NCBI RefSeq assembly: GCF_963169125.1
Contig: NC_084797.1
Coordinates: forward strand, 87,141,868 to 87,205,867
DNA: 64,000 bases
Direction: 5' to 3'
From: Humulus lupulus
Lineage: Eukaryota; Streptophyta; Magnoliopsida; Rosales; Cannabaceae
Positions 22,334 through 35,221 of this stretch are shown here, one piece after another. Position numbers and translations under genes: made by a program. The first letter of the stretch is position 1. Every line of letters begins with the position of its first letter. Under the pieces are notes generated by a model. That model searched no databases and was not told the origin of the DNA. It saw only the letters and a program-made list of their open reading frames with translations.

Positions 22334-24016
22334 TTATCTTTGTAACTTTAGTTGATCCTCCATGACCTGTTTTGGAGTTAATGGAACAAGAGTAATAGGT
22401 TTCCTTTTAAGAGTGAAATAATACCTAATCATGAATCCATCATGCGTAACCCTCAAATCGTACTGCCACGGTCTTCCCAATAATAAATGGCATGCATGCA
22501 TAGTAACCACATCACAAAGCACCTTGTCCTCATATTTGCCAATGGATAACGCCACCAACACTTTCCTTGTTTCCTTGATTTCGCCACAATCATTTAGCCA
22601 CTGAAGCCGGTAAGGGTGAGGATGTTTCAAAGTGGTTAAGGCCAATTTCTCTACCAAATAAGTGCTGGCTACATTTGTACAACTCCCTCCATCGATAATG
22701 ACACTGCAAACTTTGTTATTTACAAAGCACCAAGTATGAAATAAGTTCTCCCTTTGGTTACTTTCTTCCTCCTTAATCTGCACATCGTGAACTCGCCTTG
22801 CTACCAATAAATCTCCAACCACAACATTTTGCTCATCATCAGCATCCTCCAAAGGTGGCATGGCATCATCATCTACTTCTTCCTCATTCTCTGACTCAAG
22901 CTCTCCTTGGGCATTAATCACCATCAACCTTTTGTTTACACAATGGCTAGCTATGTGTCCCCGCACCTGACATTTAAAACACTTAATATCACGTGTTTTA
23001 GAAGTAGAAGAACCAGTGTTACCAAAAGTAGTGGCGGTCGTTGGCTTGGCATTCGAGGGTTCAAATTTTGGATTATTTTGTAGCTGCTCGTCCCTTTCTG
23101 GAGCTGTCTTCCATAGGCTAGTGGTAGACATAGGTTGTCCCCTCCTAGACAATCCCTTCCGTTTGAGTTGTTCCTCCACCTTTATGGCTTGATACACCAT
23201 ATCTGTCAGCTCAACATAGTGCTACAACTCAACTATATCCGCAATCTCTTGATTTAAACCGTTCAAAAACCAAGCCATGGTGGCTTCCCTGTCCTCTTCT
23301 ACATTAGCCCGGATCATAGCTACCTCCATCTCCTTGTAATACTCATCCACACTCTTGGAACCTTGATTTAACTAACCTCTGCAACTTTTGATACAATCCC
23401 CTATAATAGTGGCTGGGTACAAAACGCTTCCTCATAAGAATTTTCATCTCCTCCCAAGTGTCCATGGGTGGCTCTCTATTCCTCCTCCTATTAATCAGTA
23501 ATTGATTCCACCAAACAATGGCATAATCGGTGAATTCAATTGCTGCCAACTTAACCTTCTTTATCTCTGAATAGTTGTGACAATCAAACACCATCTCTAT
23601 TTTAGTTTCCCACTCCCAATAAGCTTCAGGATCATTTTTACCTTGAAAAGATGGGATTTTAATCTTTATGTTTCCTAAATCATTATCCCTCCTAGGCCTA
23701 CCCATCCTAGCTTCTCTATTCCCATACCCACGCTCAAACCTACCCTGTTTCAAAATGGGTCATCAAACTCCTCTGACTCAACCTCTTCCTCAACATTCTG
23801 CCATGGAACACGCCCACCTTGTTGCCTATTAAGGTTGTCCTGTTGTTGTTCCCTAGGAGTTCCCACTTCTACCCTGTCCATCCTCTCATGAATAGGTTCC
23901 AATTCAGCCCTCATCATACGCCTCATCTCCCCTAACAATGCTTGCATTTGGAGGTTCGGACCAGTGGGTTGTCGAAAATCTCCGGCTATGTCTTCTTCTT
24001 GATTATTATTGGACAT
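22334..24016 (-). pseudogene. C2 gag and protease, broken
   Basis: Gag starts at ATG 24016 (MSNNNQEEDIAG). A frameshift lies near 23750. The conserved gag block with [14 protein letters not shown] and WWNQL ends at a stop near 23343, caused by four extra bases (a repeated TAAC). The later part includes a knuckle with arginine variants (CFKCQVRGHIASHC, where the last histidine position is altered) and protease IIDGGSCTN. Many differences from C1 show these are separate insertions of one family. Confidence 0.83.
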
Positions 24017-24466
24017 ATTTATAATCTGAAAAACAAAGTTAGAATCCTCACAAGCACTCCCTCACGTGTTTCACTCAACAATTGATACACTTGCACTCGT
24101 GTTTTCACTCTAAACGACTTTTACCCTCTTATGGCCTCACACACTCTTGCCTTTTTCCACTCTTTTGTGTCTTCTTTAGTTCTTAATTGAGCTTCAAGAA
24201 ACTAATCCAAAATAATCTAGAAACCATTCAAAAAGGAGAAGCAGCCAAACTCATCAAAAGATCAAGATGGGAAAAAGGACTCATCAAAAGATCAAAGATC
24301 AAGAACTTGAATATGGTGAGAAACAAGATTTAAAGGAATAAAATTTTCTTAATGGAATCGTGTACTTTTTTTTTCTTTTTTTTTTGCTGATGTTCTTTTT
24401 TTTTCAAGTATAGTAGGGAATATGAAAACGAAAATAATAGATAGTCAAACTTGCCTTAGAACCAAA

Positions 24467-24478
24467 GCTCTGATACCA
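24467..24478 (-). other. Primer binding site of C2
   Basis: The reverse complement is TGGTATCAGAGC, two bases from the right LTR. Confidence 0.9.
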
Positions 24479-24480
24479 AA

Positions 24481-25298
24481 TGATATGAACCTCACCAACA
24501 ACTGTGATGAAACCCGATAACAATGAAGGTTTGGAACCCCAAGATCATGTAGACTAGATTTGTTGAGCCTTGACCCGTCACCTAATTAGATGAAAACCAA
24601 GACTACAAAGGATAGAAAATGCCACACCAGGAAACCTAAGAATATCTCAAGGATCAAGGTGATAAGTTTGGTTGTTTGAACGCCACAAGATTAACTTGAT
24701 AAGTTCAAGAGTTCTTTCAACAATGAAGAGGAACACACCTCACAATAATAATAATATTTCTCCAAAACATAATGTCTTACAATGTTCATAAAACCCCTAT
24801 ATATACTTGGAACAATCCTCCAAGAATAGGAAAAGTCATAATTCAGCCTTAAAAGCAACACAAACATAAAAATAATAACTCCCCACGTTTTTAGGCATTT
24901 TGGACTTCAAAAGGCAGCCAGCAAAAACTTAAATGACTAAATTCAATGCATTAACTTAACCAGACAAGGCCATTGGCATTCCCCTATTTAATAATATCCT
25001 TCGAACTCATCAAATTCATGCCCTTTAATGACTAAACCTTGCTGATTACGTTTTTGGATGTTAATTAGCATCTTCACTTGCTTTGATGACATGGACTAAG
25101 CCTTGATTATTATTTGAGTCCATCTTGGTCTTTTTAGAATCAGCCCAATTCTCTTGGATTAGCCCATTTAGTGCTTCCTTGAAACGCTTGGCTCTAAGTC
25201 TTATAATTGGGCCACTAGGAAGTGACAAAGGGTCTAGTGTAAATCCAGCTCCATTCCCACTTGTACGATCAGCATGTCCTGCTCCCTGGTTTGCATCA
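24481..25298 (-). repeat. C right LTR
   Basis: 818-bp LTR TGATGCAAACC...TTCATATCA on the minus strand; outermost 5' LTR of the tandem. Confidence 0.88.
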
Positions 25299-26210
25299 TA
25301 TAGACTCGGAATTGCACTCTTGAATTCATAGAATTCTCTATAACAAATATAGGTACGCTATTAATTATCCAATCTTACAATCATAATAGTCACTCAATCA
25401 TCTATAAACGGTCTACAAAGAGATAGGACTAAAATACCGTTTTACTCCTCATTGTATTTTATCCTTAAAACACTTAGTTCCTTGTAAATGATATTTCAGT
25501 AAACTAATTTAATTACTGAAATGAGATCTCTATCATTTAACACCTTGAACCAAACTACATGGAAACCATCATTTCACTTCTTCATTTGATGCTATACATG
25601 TTCATATCTATGATTAACACTCTCACTCAATTATACTACCGAGTTCCCAAGATGTAAGTATGGGCTAGTCCGTAGGATAAGCTGGTAACAAACAAGTCAA
25701 AGAACTCAAATAATACAATCAGTTAGAATACTAACCAATCAGAATTGAGATTGAATTGACTTATGGTCCACTATATGATATGACTAGAATAGATAATAAC
25801 GGTATGTTTACTTACATTATCAACTATCAATATCGGTCCAGTCAGATGTAACAAATACATCCAATCTTATCTACTTTGCTAATGTTTTGGAAAGAACATA
25901 ACACTACAATGTGTAAGTAGATCATATCGTAGATTGGCAAGTCAGTGTAAATCCTCTGCACTGACTAATCTTAGGAGTAACTTATTTTGAACATATAATC
26001 ATATTTATATTCCACTGTGATTGCGTCACTATAAATACGATGAGCCATATGCTCAGGATTTAATAAAGGTTTATATTAAACAAATAATCATGAAAATAAA
26101 ACATGTGAGCAAAGTGATTGACCAAGTCAAAAAATGATTTCTATTCTTTTATTGATAATAAATGAGATTACAAAGAAATTGAGTTTTAATTAGGGCATAA
26201 AACCCCAACA
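25299..26210 (-). repeat. X LTR, 5' part
   Basis: On the minus strand the LTR starts TGTTGGGGTTTTATGCCC at 26210 and runs left until C interrupts it. Non-coding U3-type sequence. X abuts the Tekay-like LTR Y at 26211, so X probably inserted into Y; the other flank lies outside the window. Confidence 0.65.
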
Positions 26211-26873
26211 GAGAATTAGGATTCCGAATCCATCCGAACCCTACACAATCAATTTCAAGAACACAAGAGCGTCCTGACAAACTTATGGTCATGCCTGACA
26301 ACCAATGACAAACTATTTCATATAAACAGATAAAATTCTGCACTCAGAAAACCCCTTAACAAGCAGATATATTATATCACAACTATTTCTTATCAACAAG
26401 TAAATACCTGCACTCAGAAAATCCCAGAGCAAGCAGACATAATATATCACAATATAATTCGAGACCAACGCTCGAAAACTTCCAACAATTAGGGCATAAC
26501 ATGCCCTCCAGCATAAATGCTAATCTGTAAGGGAGAACCGAGTCTCAACACTAAGATCTAGCCAATAAATATCCCCATCAAGGGTAACTATCGCGTTACC
26601 TAGGGCATCGCTATTTATCCAAGAGTAAATCCCTCACAAGGGTAACCATCAAGTTACCTAGGGCATCACTACTTATCCAAGAGTGTAATCAGTGGTGCTG
26701 GTGAGCAGTTACCCCTAGGGTGTTCACCCTCACTCAAACTTGGCAACCCCTAGTATCTCTAGGCACTCTCACAGAATGGCCAATATTCACGGCTACTATC
26801 CGGGAATAACATATCAAAGCACTTGCTTGGGTTCTAACCATTCACTGATTAAGTAAGCATGAGGGCCCCTAGG
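26211..26873 (-). repeat. Tekay-like LTR Y, distal part
   Basis: Non-coding sequence that continues across D into 31410-34329; the duplicated CTAGG at 26869-26873 and 31410-31414 proves the join. It holds two imperfect direct repeats of about 60 bases with CAAGGGTAAC...TTACCTAGGGCATC (about 26580-26690). Confidence 0.65.
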
Positions 26874-27472
26874 TGATACGAACCACGCCAACAAGTGTGA
26901 CGAAACCCGACACCAGATATGGAACAGCCACCAAGAACATACGAGATTGGAATGGAACCGCGACCCAATGCTTAGCCAAGCACGAACCTTGGTATGAGGA
27001 AGACGCCACAAACGGGGATGGAATCCGTTTGATAAGTCAGGATGGACGCCACAAGGAATCTCCTTGATAAGTTCAAAAGTTTCTTCAAGAACTCAAGAAG
27101 AAATAAACTCACAATTTCATTCAACATAATCTGATTTTTCACATTGTTTTGGCAGTCCTTATAAGGACGAAAATTACATGAAAACAAGACCCTTGGTCTT
27201 CCTAATGAAACCGAAAAATTAAGGACAGCCCCTTTGTCTTCCTAATGAAAACCGAAAATTAAAGACAAAAAGGACTCTTGGACTCACACAAGTCAAATGT
27301 TTGACTTATCACAAAATAAACAAAGAAAAAAAACGTGATTAAAAATAAAAAGACTCATTACAAGAAGCTAAGTATTGATCAAGCTCCTAAACTGGTGTCC
27401 TCATCATTCCTCCCCTCTTGACTTGGATCAACTGGAACTTGACTTGGATTTTGAGTCTTGGTGTCCTCATCA
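26874..27472 (-). repeat. D 3' LTR
   Basis: 599 bp. It contains the internal second TGATGAGGACACC with its own purine tract, two U3 repeat units and the R-U5 block common to all CRM copies here. Confidence 0.92.
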
Positions 27473-29631
27473 TTCCCCCCCCCCCCCCTCTTGAGAAAGA
27501 TTTGACCTCAAATCGTCACCTGCATCAAAAGGACTCAAATCAGAAACATTAAAAGTAGCACTAACAGTATACTCACCTGGTAAATCGAGTCTGTAGGCAT
27601 TGTCATTAATCCTTTCTAGCACTTGAAACGGCCCATCTCCTCGAGGTAGCAATTTGGAACGTCTTTGTGCTAGGAATCGCTCTTTCCTCATGTGTAACCA
27701 TACCCAATCACCGGGATCAAAAACCTGCTTGTGACGACCCTTGTTAGCATCAAGTTGGTTAGTGTTTAAAAGAGCCTCCTTAACCTCACTTTTTTTTGCA
27801 TAAAAATTACTTTGTTTTCTCTCTAATTTTCCCTCATTGATCGAACTCTTCTCTTTCTTTTCTCTCTCACTTGATTCGACCCTTTTCTCTCTCTGTCTCT
27901 CTTTTTTCTCACTCTCATTCATCTTTTCACTCTCCTTCTTTTGCTCACTCAATTTTTTTTTTCACTCAATTTTTGCAACCTCACTTGGTCTTCATATACT
28001 TGCTTTGGCGTCAATGGAGCTAGAGTGATTGTTCGTTGATGGAACGTGAATGAGTACTTGTTGGTGAAGCCATCATGCTGGACTCACCGATCAAATATCC
28101 AAGGCCTTCCTAGAAGGAGGTGTCCAGCTTGCATGGGAACCACATCGCACAATACCTCATCCTCATATTTGCCAATTCGAAATGATACCAGCACCTGTTT
28201 TGTAACCCTCACTTCACCACTATCATTCAACCACTGCAACTTGTATGGACGAGGATGTTTAAGCGTTGGGAGCCCCAGCTTTTCAACCATGGAAGAACTA
28301 GCAACGTTAGTGCAACTACCACCATCAATAATAACACTGCATACCTTGTCTTTCACATGACAACGAGTGTGAAAGATGTTCTCCCGCTACACCTCTTCTT
28401 CCTCTTCTTTTGCTTGCAAATTTAAGGCTCGTCGTGTGACTAGTGCAAGCATCTCACCAGATTCTGCCCCAAACTCCTCACCACCCATAGAAGCGTCCTC
28501 CAATGGTGGCATATCATCAAGATCATCTTCCTCTTCAGAATCTATCTCCCCATTATCCCGAATTACCATAACTCGCTTGTTTGGGCATTGGCTAGCTATG
28601 TGTCCTCGCCCCTGACATTTGAAACACTTTATCTCACTAGAATGGGACGAAGTAGGGGATGTTTTACCTTGAGGGGTCGTGGCTAGTTTTGGTGTAAAGG
28701 ATGAAGTAGGTTGGTCTTCTTCCTTCTTTGGATAGTTCGACCGCCAAGGTGTTGCACTTGAATTGTGTGGGCTCGGTCTTGGCTTTGAACTTGTACTACC
28801 CCTCTTGAGCTACCTCTCAACTTTGATTGCCATATGCACCAAATCCTCCAATTCCACATAATGGTGTAGTTCGATTGGGTCAGCAATCTCTCGGTTCAAC
28901 CCATTCAAAAACCTTGCCATGGTTGCCTCCCGATCCTCTTCAACATTGGCTCTAATCATAGCCATCTCCATCTCCTTGTAATACTCATCAACACTTCTGG
29001 AACCTTGACGAAGACCCTGCAACTTAAGGTATAGATCTCGATAATAATGAGATGGTACAAATCGTCGCCTCATCACCCTCTTCATAGCCTCCCATGTGTC
29101 AATAGGGCGATCTCCACTCCGCCTCCTGTTGATGCACAACTGATCCCACCAAACAATAGCATAATCAGTAAACTCAATGGCAGCAAGCTTTACCTTCTTC
29201 ATGTCGGAGTAGTTGTGACAATCAAAAACTAGCTCCATCTTCTTCTCCCACTCAAGGTATGCTTCAGGATCACTCTTCCCCTGAAAAGCTGGGATTCTCA
29301 TTTTGATATTCCCCATATAATTATCTACCTGGTTCCTATCTTCTCTATTCCCACCATACCTCCTATGGTTACCCGTCGACATCCTATCAAACTCATCATC
29401 AGAAACTACCCCTTCTAAATCCCCTTCATTCTCATCCTCCCTTTGGTGTACCCTACCCCTCCTTGGTCTCCGTTGTGTTCCCTCTTCTACCCTATCCAAC
29501 CTCTCATGTATTTGCTCACACTCCGCCCTCAACATCCTCCTCATCTCCCCCATTAAAGCTTCAATTTGTAGATTTGGAACTGTAGGTGGTGGAGTGTCAT
29601 TGCCTGCATTTCTTTCTATATTTTGTGACAT
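27473..29631 (-). pseudogene. D gag / protease / integrase C-terminal, broken
   Basis: Gag starts at ATG 29631 (MSQNIERNAGND) after a TTGCAG-like boundary. It is open to a TAG at 28810-28812 (glutamine codon in ERQLK). The knuckle [14 protein letters not shown] follows near 28584-28625. A TAG at 28387-28389 and a TGA at 28084-28086 interrupt the protease region, which retains IIDGGSCTN. After the glutamate and lysine-rich linker, the junction ALLNTNQLD to ANKGRHKQVF at about 27745 leads to the integrase C-terminal barrel, ending at the polypurine tract. RT, RNase H and the integrase core are absent. Confidence 0.88.
27475..27488 (-). other. Polypurine tract of D with 14-G run
   Basis: Fourteen C on the plus strand (G on the element strand) next to the 3' LTR, where the other copies have six to eight G. 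Confidence 0.8.
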
Positions 29632-30796
29632 GATTGAAAATCTGCAAAAAAATAAGGTTAGAAAAAGACCTCACCACACTCCCTCACGTGTTTCACTCAA
29701 AGAAAATGGTCACTCAAGTACACTCGTGTTTGCACTCAATGATGGCTTTTACCCTCAAATAAGCTCACACCTCTGCCTTTTTCCACTCTATTTTCTTCTT
29801 TAAGCTCTTTGAAAACTAATGAAACGGTGATATGGAGGTTCAAGCAGCCAATTCTACCAAACAAATCAAACGAAAACCGATGAAAAAGTGGCGAAAAATG
29901 GTGATTTTTGGAACACTTGTGTGGGGTTTTGGAAAAAAGGCCTCTAGACTATGGGGAACAAGAATATAACAAAAAAATTTAAGAAGGGTTTCCAGACTCT
30001 TTTTTTTTTTTTTTAGTCTCGGATCCTCTTGTTTTTCTTTTCTTCTTCTTTCTTTCTATTTTTTTTTCTTTGATTTCTCAATTGCAGATGCAAGGAACGA
30101 ATTCGAAAGCAAAATGAATCGGTTTTCACAAGAGAAACAATGGAGACTCAAAAAGAAAAAAGAAACAATGCAGATTCGGATTTCACAAAAAGAAAAGAGA
30201 CAACCCAACCCACTTTCAGATTTAACAATAAGAATAAGTGAAACTCAATCCCAACTCAGATTTCACCATAAGAACAAGATAAAACCCAATCTCAATTCAG
30301 ATTTCACTACAAGAACAAGAGAAAACTCAATCCTAATTCAGATTTCACAATAAGAACAAGAGAATACTCAATCCTAATTCAGATTGCACAATAAGAACAA
30401 GAGAAACCCAAAGAACTTTTGGATTTCACAACAAAAAAAACAATTGAAACAAGGGAAAACAAATGGATTTGACAACAAATAGATTCGAACTTGAAGAAAA
30501 ACAGATTCGGACTTAGCAATATCAACTAGTTTCGGATTTTCAAGGGATTTCACAAAGAAATAATGTAAACAAGGAAATAAGAACACGATTTGAACAAAGA
30601 AACAATCTGGAATAAAGAGATTAACTATAATGGTTTCGGATTTTTTAGAAAGAAAACAAGAACAAAGACTAAGAAAATCAAGAACACGAATAGATAGATT
30701 TTTTTTTTTTTTATTTCAGAAACCCTAAAATTGAAATACGAATAGAATAGAAACACAAATGAAAAAAAAAGGATAGGCCAAACCGAATGATCCTAA
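29632..30796 (-). other. D leader
   Basis: Non-coding. It has the same order as the B leader: acceptor-like TTTGCAG, GAGTGAAACACG words, GAGGGTAAAAG, a T-run near 30000-30014, then degenerate 40-base repeats (about 30160-30420). Confidence 0.7.
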
Positions 30797-30808
30797 GCTC
30801 TGATACCA
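30797..30808 (-). other. Primer binding site of D
   Basis: The reverse complement is TGGTATCAGAGC, two bases inside the 5' LTR. Confidence 0.92.
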
Positions 30809-30810
30809 AC

Positions 30811-31409
30811 TGATACGAACCACGCCAACAAGTGTGACGAAACCCGACACCAAATATGGAACAGCCACCAAGAACATACGAGATTGGAATGGAACCGCGA
30901 CCCAATGCTTAGCCAAGCACGAACCTTGGTATGAGGAAGACGCCACAAACGGGGATGGAATCCATTTGATAAGTCAGGATGAACGCCACAAGGAATCTCC
31001 TTGATAAGTTCAAAAGTTTCTTCAAGAACTCAAGAAGAAATAAACTCACAATTTCATTCAACATAATCTGATTTTTCACATTGTTTTGGCAGTCCTTATA
31101 AGGACGAAAATTACATGAAAACAAGACCCTTGGTCTTCCTAATGAAACCGAAAAATTAAGGACAGCCCCTTTGTCTTCCTAATGAAAACCGAAAATTAAA
31201 GACAAAAAGGACTCTTGGACTCACACAAGTCAAATGTTTGACTTATCACAAAATAAACAAAGAAAAAAAACGTGATTAAAAATAAAAAGACTCATTACAA
31301 GAAGCTAAGTATTGATCAAGCTCCTAAACTAGTGTCCTCATCATTCCTCCCCTCTTGACTTGGATCAACTGGAACTTGACTTGGATTTTGAGTCTTGGTG
31401 TCCTCATCA
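30811..31409 (-). repeat. D 5' LTR
   Basis: 599 bp; about four single-base differences from the 3' LTR counted by eye. Confidence 0.92.
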
Positions 31410-34329
31410 CTAGGTCCCATTCATTTTGGCGCTCCTAGGTTTAACCAGCAATCCTCACCTCTTAGCCACTCGTCGCGGTAATGAACCGAACATAATAAAA
31501 TCAAGCAGTGTGACGGGGATCAGCCGTCTAGGATATGATGGATATCTACCGATCACATTTTCTAAATCAGCACGTCTATAAGCAACTTTCTACGAAAGAG
31601 TATATATGTGCATGTGTCCCTATACTAACATACAATACAATAGTCGTTTCATGTTGCAGCCACACAATATAAGTTAACTTACTTGGAGTCCTTAGCTCTC
31701 AGTAGGATTTCAACCTCCAATATATAGTCCAGTTATGATTTAGCCAATACTGTAATTATCCATACAGTATACTCGGATTAATTATGGCGCTTCATAATTC
31801 ATTATTATTATTTTGGGCAGTTTGGTCATTTTAAAAATTATTTGTAAGGATTAATGATCCTTATTTGGTTTTAAACCCATTAAGGAAATTCATACAAAAA
31901 TATTTGAGACTAAACCCTAAGTCTTGGGGAGACCTACCCTATGGTCTCGATACCTAGGCTCGAGTATCACAATAGTATTTTCCCACAATCCGCTAAAAAT
32001 CTTATTCTTTAAAGGTAATGATATTAACTCGTACGTTCAACAAGTCAGTTAAATATATAGAAGATTTTAGCCGGTATTATGTCCAGAAAATACTAATTAA
32101 ATCCTTAATTATTTTTTGCAAGAAAATAACTCTTAATTCTCCTTTTATTTTTCTTAAGGTTTTAATCTCTAAAACCTTTTTAAGAAAATAGCTTAATTTA
32201 TCTTAATTAGGAAAACCATTAAAAATTTCTCATCTTGACTAGTTAATTTTCCGAAATCAATTAATCAAGTTTACTTACTAGAAGAATAATTTACTTAATT
32301 ATTTTCTCAAAATATAGAGTTTTAAACCCTTTTTTAATTTATTAACTTGTTAATAAATTAAATCTTTTATTTTTAAAAAGAATAAAAAAATTCTTTAATA
32401 AAAATAATTCACACTAAACTCAAAGTTGTATTTTAGGTCAAAATATGTTTTCAAGACTTACAAAGTTTTTATCTTGCAATAACAAACTTTCACTTTTTAC
32501 CTTAAGTTCCAAAATCTCATGTTTTACACTAAGTGTGAAAACCCTATTTTTCACATTTTTAACAACATGTTTGTTAGTTCATAACATGAAATTTACTTAC
32601 CCAATTGTTACCAAAATTTTCCAATTCCATTTTTGGTATGCCATTTAAGTCTTTGTAAAATCTTAGGTCAAAAGGAGCATTTTTTATTGGTGAAATTATT
32701 TTCCAACAATGATGTAAAAATGACCTTATTTTCAAGTCCTTATTTTTTCCAAAATTTGACACTTAATAACTTTCAAACCGTTCAGTATTTTGTTACCAAA
32801 TTTTACAGTTGAATAATAGGATATGCCAATATGTCCACCAACTTTTAGAAAAAACTGGGTTAATTTTCCCTATAAAGTGGCTGTCCAAACTTGGTCCCGA
32901 AACTAAGAATACGAAAAAACAGTTTTTTACCTAAACTTTGAAATAGCATAACTCACTCATTTTTAAACCTTTTTGAGTGTTTCAAAAGCTTAATTTTATG
33001 TACTCAACCTCAAAAACATCACAGTACAATTATATTTTACAAAATCAATATACAGTAGATGCTTGACCCCTTGGAAGTTACAGCTCAAAACATGTATTTT
33101 GTTTTAGGGTTTCCAACAAAAGCCTTGGGGGTTTTGGTCCCTATTTTCAAAAATCAGTACAAAAGCATCATAAAAATTATAAAACAACTATCATAACCTT
33201 ATTACATCACCAATAAGAAACTTTAAGCATTAAATATACAAAATATGGCTTAAAAATAAAAACCATACAATAACAACCATAAAAAGTAAACTTTTTACCT
33301 CTTGTTGTTCTTGCTTAAGGTTTGGATCTTTCTATTAGCTTTGGATCCTTCAAAACCCTTTCAAAACCTTAAACAACTCCCCCCAACAATATAGATAATT
33401 AGATAATGAACAATCTATGGTTAAAACTTTCCAAAAGTCTAGTTTATTGAAACTTTACCTTAGGGAAAATCCCTTCCTAGACCAAAACTTAATGCTTCCA
33501 AGCCTCCTTAGTGTTCTTGGGGTTGAAGACGGAGAGAAAACTTGAGAGAGTTTTAAAATAAATGAGAGTGTTTGTGAGAGTATAGGGTCGGTTTTGGGGG
33601 GTTAAAAGAGTTTATACAACTCTAAAAAATATCATAAAACACTCAAGTGTTTTACTACACACTTAACTATTTACCTTAAATTTAAAATGGGATTAAACTT
33701 AATAAATTTGGTCCACCCAATTTAATTATATCACATGGCCGACCACCCCTTTTGTTATATATGTAATCATATTTTGTTATATATAAAGGTTAATAAATAT
33801 TTCCTTAGAAGAAAAAAAATAAAATTTGACTTCCTACAACCTTTTTCACCCTTATTAAGTTTTAAACACAAAACTTAACACATAATAATTAAATCAAATG
33901 TCTCTCACATTTAATTTAATTTAATTAATCTCAATAAAATTTAACCTAAGGTCCATTATGGAATAAAATTCATCAATTCGGCAAAATTAAGCATTTAACA
34001 CAAAATGCCCTAAAATTTCCATTTTCTCTTAGGTTTATTATTTTTTACCAAACTTTAATTTTTATAAATATATTTTATGCCCAAAATATATTTGCCATAG
34101 TTTTTCATTTTATTTTCCGAGATTTTTACCTGATCAGGGTTTTTGTGTCAGTCCAAGACCGAAAATCTTATCTTGACTTTTAAACACAAAATTCATAATT
34201 TGGCTAGCAATAACTCATGGAAATATATTCCAAACAAAATATAATATTATTTAAAATAATATTTTTAACTCGGGGAAAACACTCCCCACCTGAGCCGTTT
34301 CAAGGTACCCAAAAATGCAAGACGTTACA
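31410..34329 (-). repeat. Tekay-like LTR Y, proximal part
   Basis: On the minus strand the LTR starts TGTAACGTC at 34329, right after the end of a Tekay polyprotein. It is AT-rich with no coding frame. Together with 26211-26873 it is about 3.6 kb and still lacks its far end, which is cut by X. Confidence 0.7.
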
Positions 34330-34364
34330 ATACCTACAATTTAAAGAGGTTTCGTCCTCGAAAC

Positions 34365-34450
34365 TTAAAACAAATGAGGATACAACTCCCTCATCTTTTC
34401 TTCTATTTCCTAGGTTGCCTCTTCAATGCCACGGTTACACCACTACACCT
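34365..34450 (-). pseudogene. Y polyprotein end (Tekay chromovirus)
   Basis: On the minus strand the frame shows NRGIEEAT, a stop where tryptophan is expected (TGG to TAG), then EIEEKMRELYPHLF and a TAA at 34365-34367. This is the conserved end of Tekay/Del integrase-chromodomain polyproteins. It lies 36 bases before the LTR start at 34329 and is separated from its upstream part by solo LTR E. Confidence 0.82.
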
Positions 34451-35101
34451 TGATGAGGACATCAAGACTAACGATCCAATTCAAGTTCCAGTTGGTCCGG
34501 TGAAGAGGGCGCAAGCCAGGAGATTCAAAGAAGAGATTAACAACTTAGTCCGGAGAATTCTACAACAGGAAGAGGTCGAGTTAACTACTGAGGGTGAACA
34601 AAGGCTTGTGCTGCTTATCAAAGTTGATTCAGTTTAGGAGCTTGATTCCTTACTTTAATTATTTGTTTTAGTTTGAACTATATTTTCATGTTTTATTAGA
34701 GTCTTTGTTGGAGTCAAAGACATGTCGTTTTGGGATTTTTTCATTATGGGTATTTTAGAGATTTTTATATGTCTAAAAACCCTCTATGTAAATTTCGGCT
34801 ATATTAGGCCTTGTGGACGGTTTGGAATGCAGATAGTTTTTGGTTAATGAAAAAAACATTGTGAGTTTTCTTCTTGTGTTCTTGAAGAAACTTTCGAACT
34901 TATCAAAGGGTTTCCTTGTGGCGTTCAAATCTAACTTATCAAACGGATAATCCATCCCCATTTGTGGCGTCTTTACCATACCAAGGTTCGTGCTTTTGAT
35001 AAGCATTGGGTCGCGATTTCCATTCCAAAATTCGAGTGTTCTTGGGTATTTTTCCAGATTTGGTTCGGGTTTCGTCACAATTGTTGGCGTGGTTCGTATC
35101 A
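34451..35101 (+). mobile_element. CRM solo LTR E with CR-motif reading frame
   Basis: 651 bp, TGATGAGGACATC...CGTATCA, flanked by CACCT on both sides (34446-34450 and 35102-35106). The first 187 bases encode the integrase tail DEDIKTNDPIQ, then GPVKRAQARRFKEEINNL, ending at TAG near 34637. It is the best preserved example of the G-type LTR, which keeps the CR motif that the B, D and H LTRs have lost. Confidence 0.92.
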
Positions 35102-35106
35102 CACCT

Positions 35107-35221
35107 TTACCAACGGCACCGTCTTGTTCCTCAACACTTTTTCCTTTCGGTCTAGAAGCATCACCGACTTCTCCTCATAGACGAGTTGAGGATCAATACT
35201 CAGCTGCTCATAGCTAATGGC
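35107..35221 (-). pseudogene. Y integrase/chromodomain fragment
   Basis: On the minus strand it reads EQLSIDPQLVYEEKSVMLL, then DRKEKVLRNKTVPLVKV, the linker between the integrase barrel and the chromodomain of Tekay elements. It continues at 34450 across solo LTR E. The upstream side is cut by element Z at 35222. Confidence 0.8.

Larger units (their letters stand above)
15981..25298 (-). mobile_element. CRM tandem C: LTR-internal-LTR-internal-LTR
   Basis: Three similar LTRs of 812, 814 and 818 bp in the same orientation enclose two different internal regions, C1 (16793-20409) and C2 (21224-24480). Both are on the minus strand, with their own primer sites and gag genes. This is the product expected from unequal recombination between two related elements. 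The flanks are TATAGACTCAATT on the left and TATAGACTCGGAATT on the right. They do not give a clean 5-bp duplication, which fits a recombinant whose ends come from different insertions. Confidence 0.88.
26874..31409 (-). mobile_element. Non-autonomous CRM element D
   Basis: 4536 bp with two 599-bp LTRs in normal orientation and target duplication CTAGG on both sides. By eye the LTRs differ at about four positions, all transitions, so the insertion is young. It has the same pol loss as B and H (NTNQLD joined to ANKGR) but keeps the protease active-site region. Three stops, all explained by C-to-T changes, break gag and protease. Confidence 0.93.
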
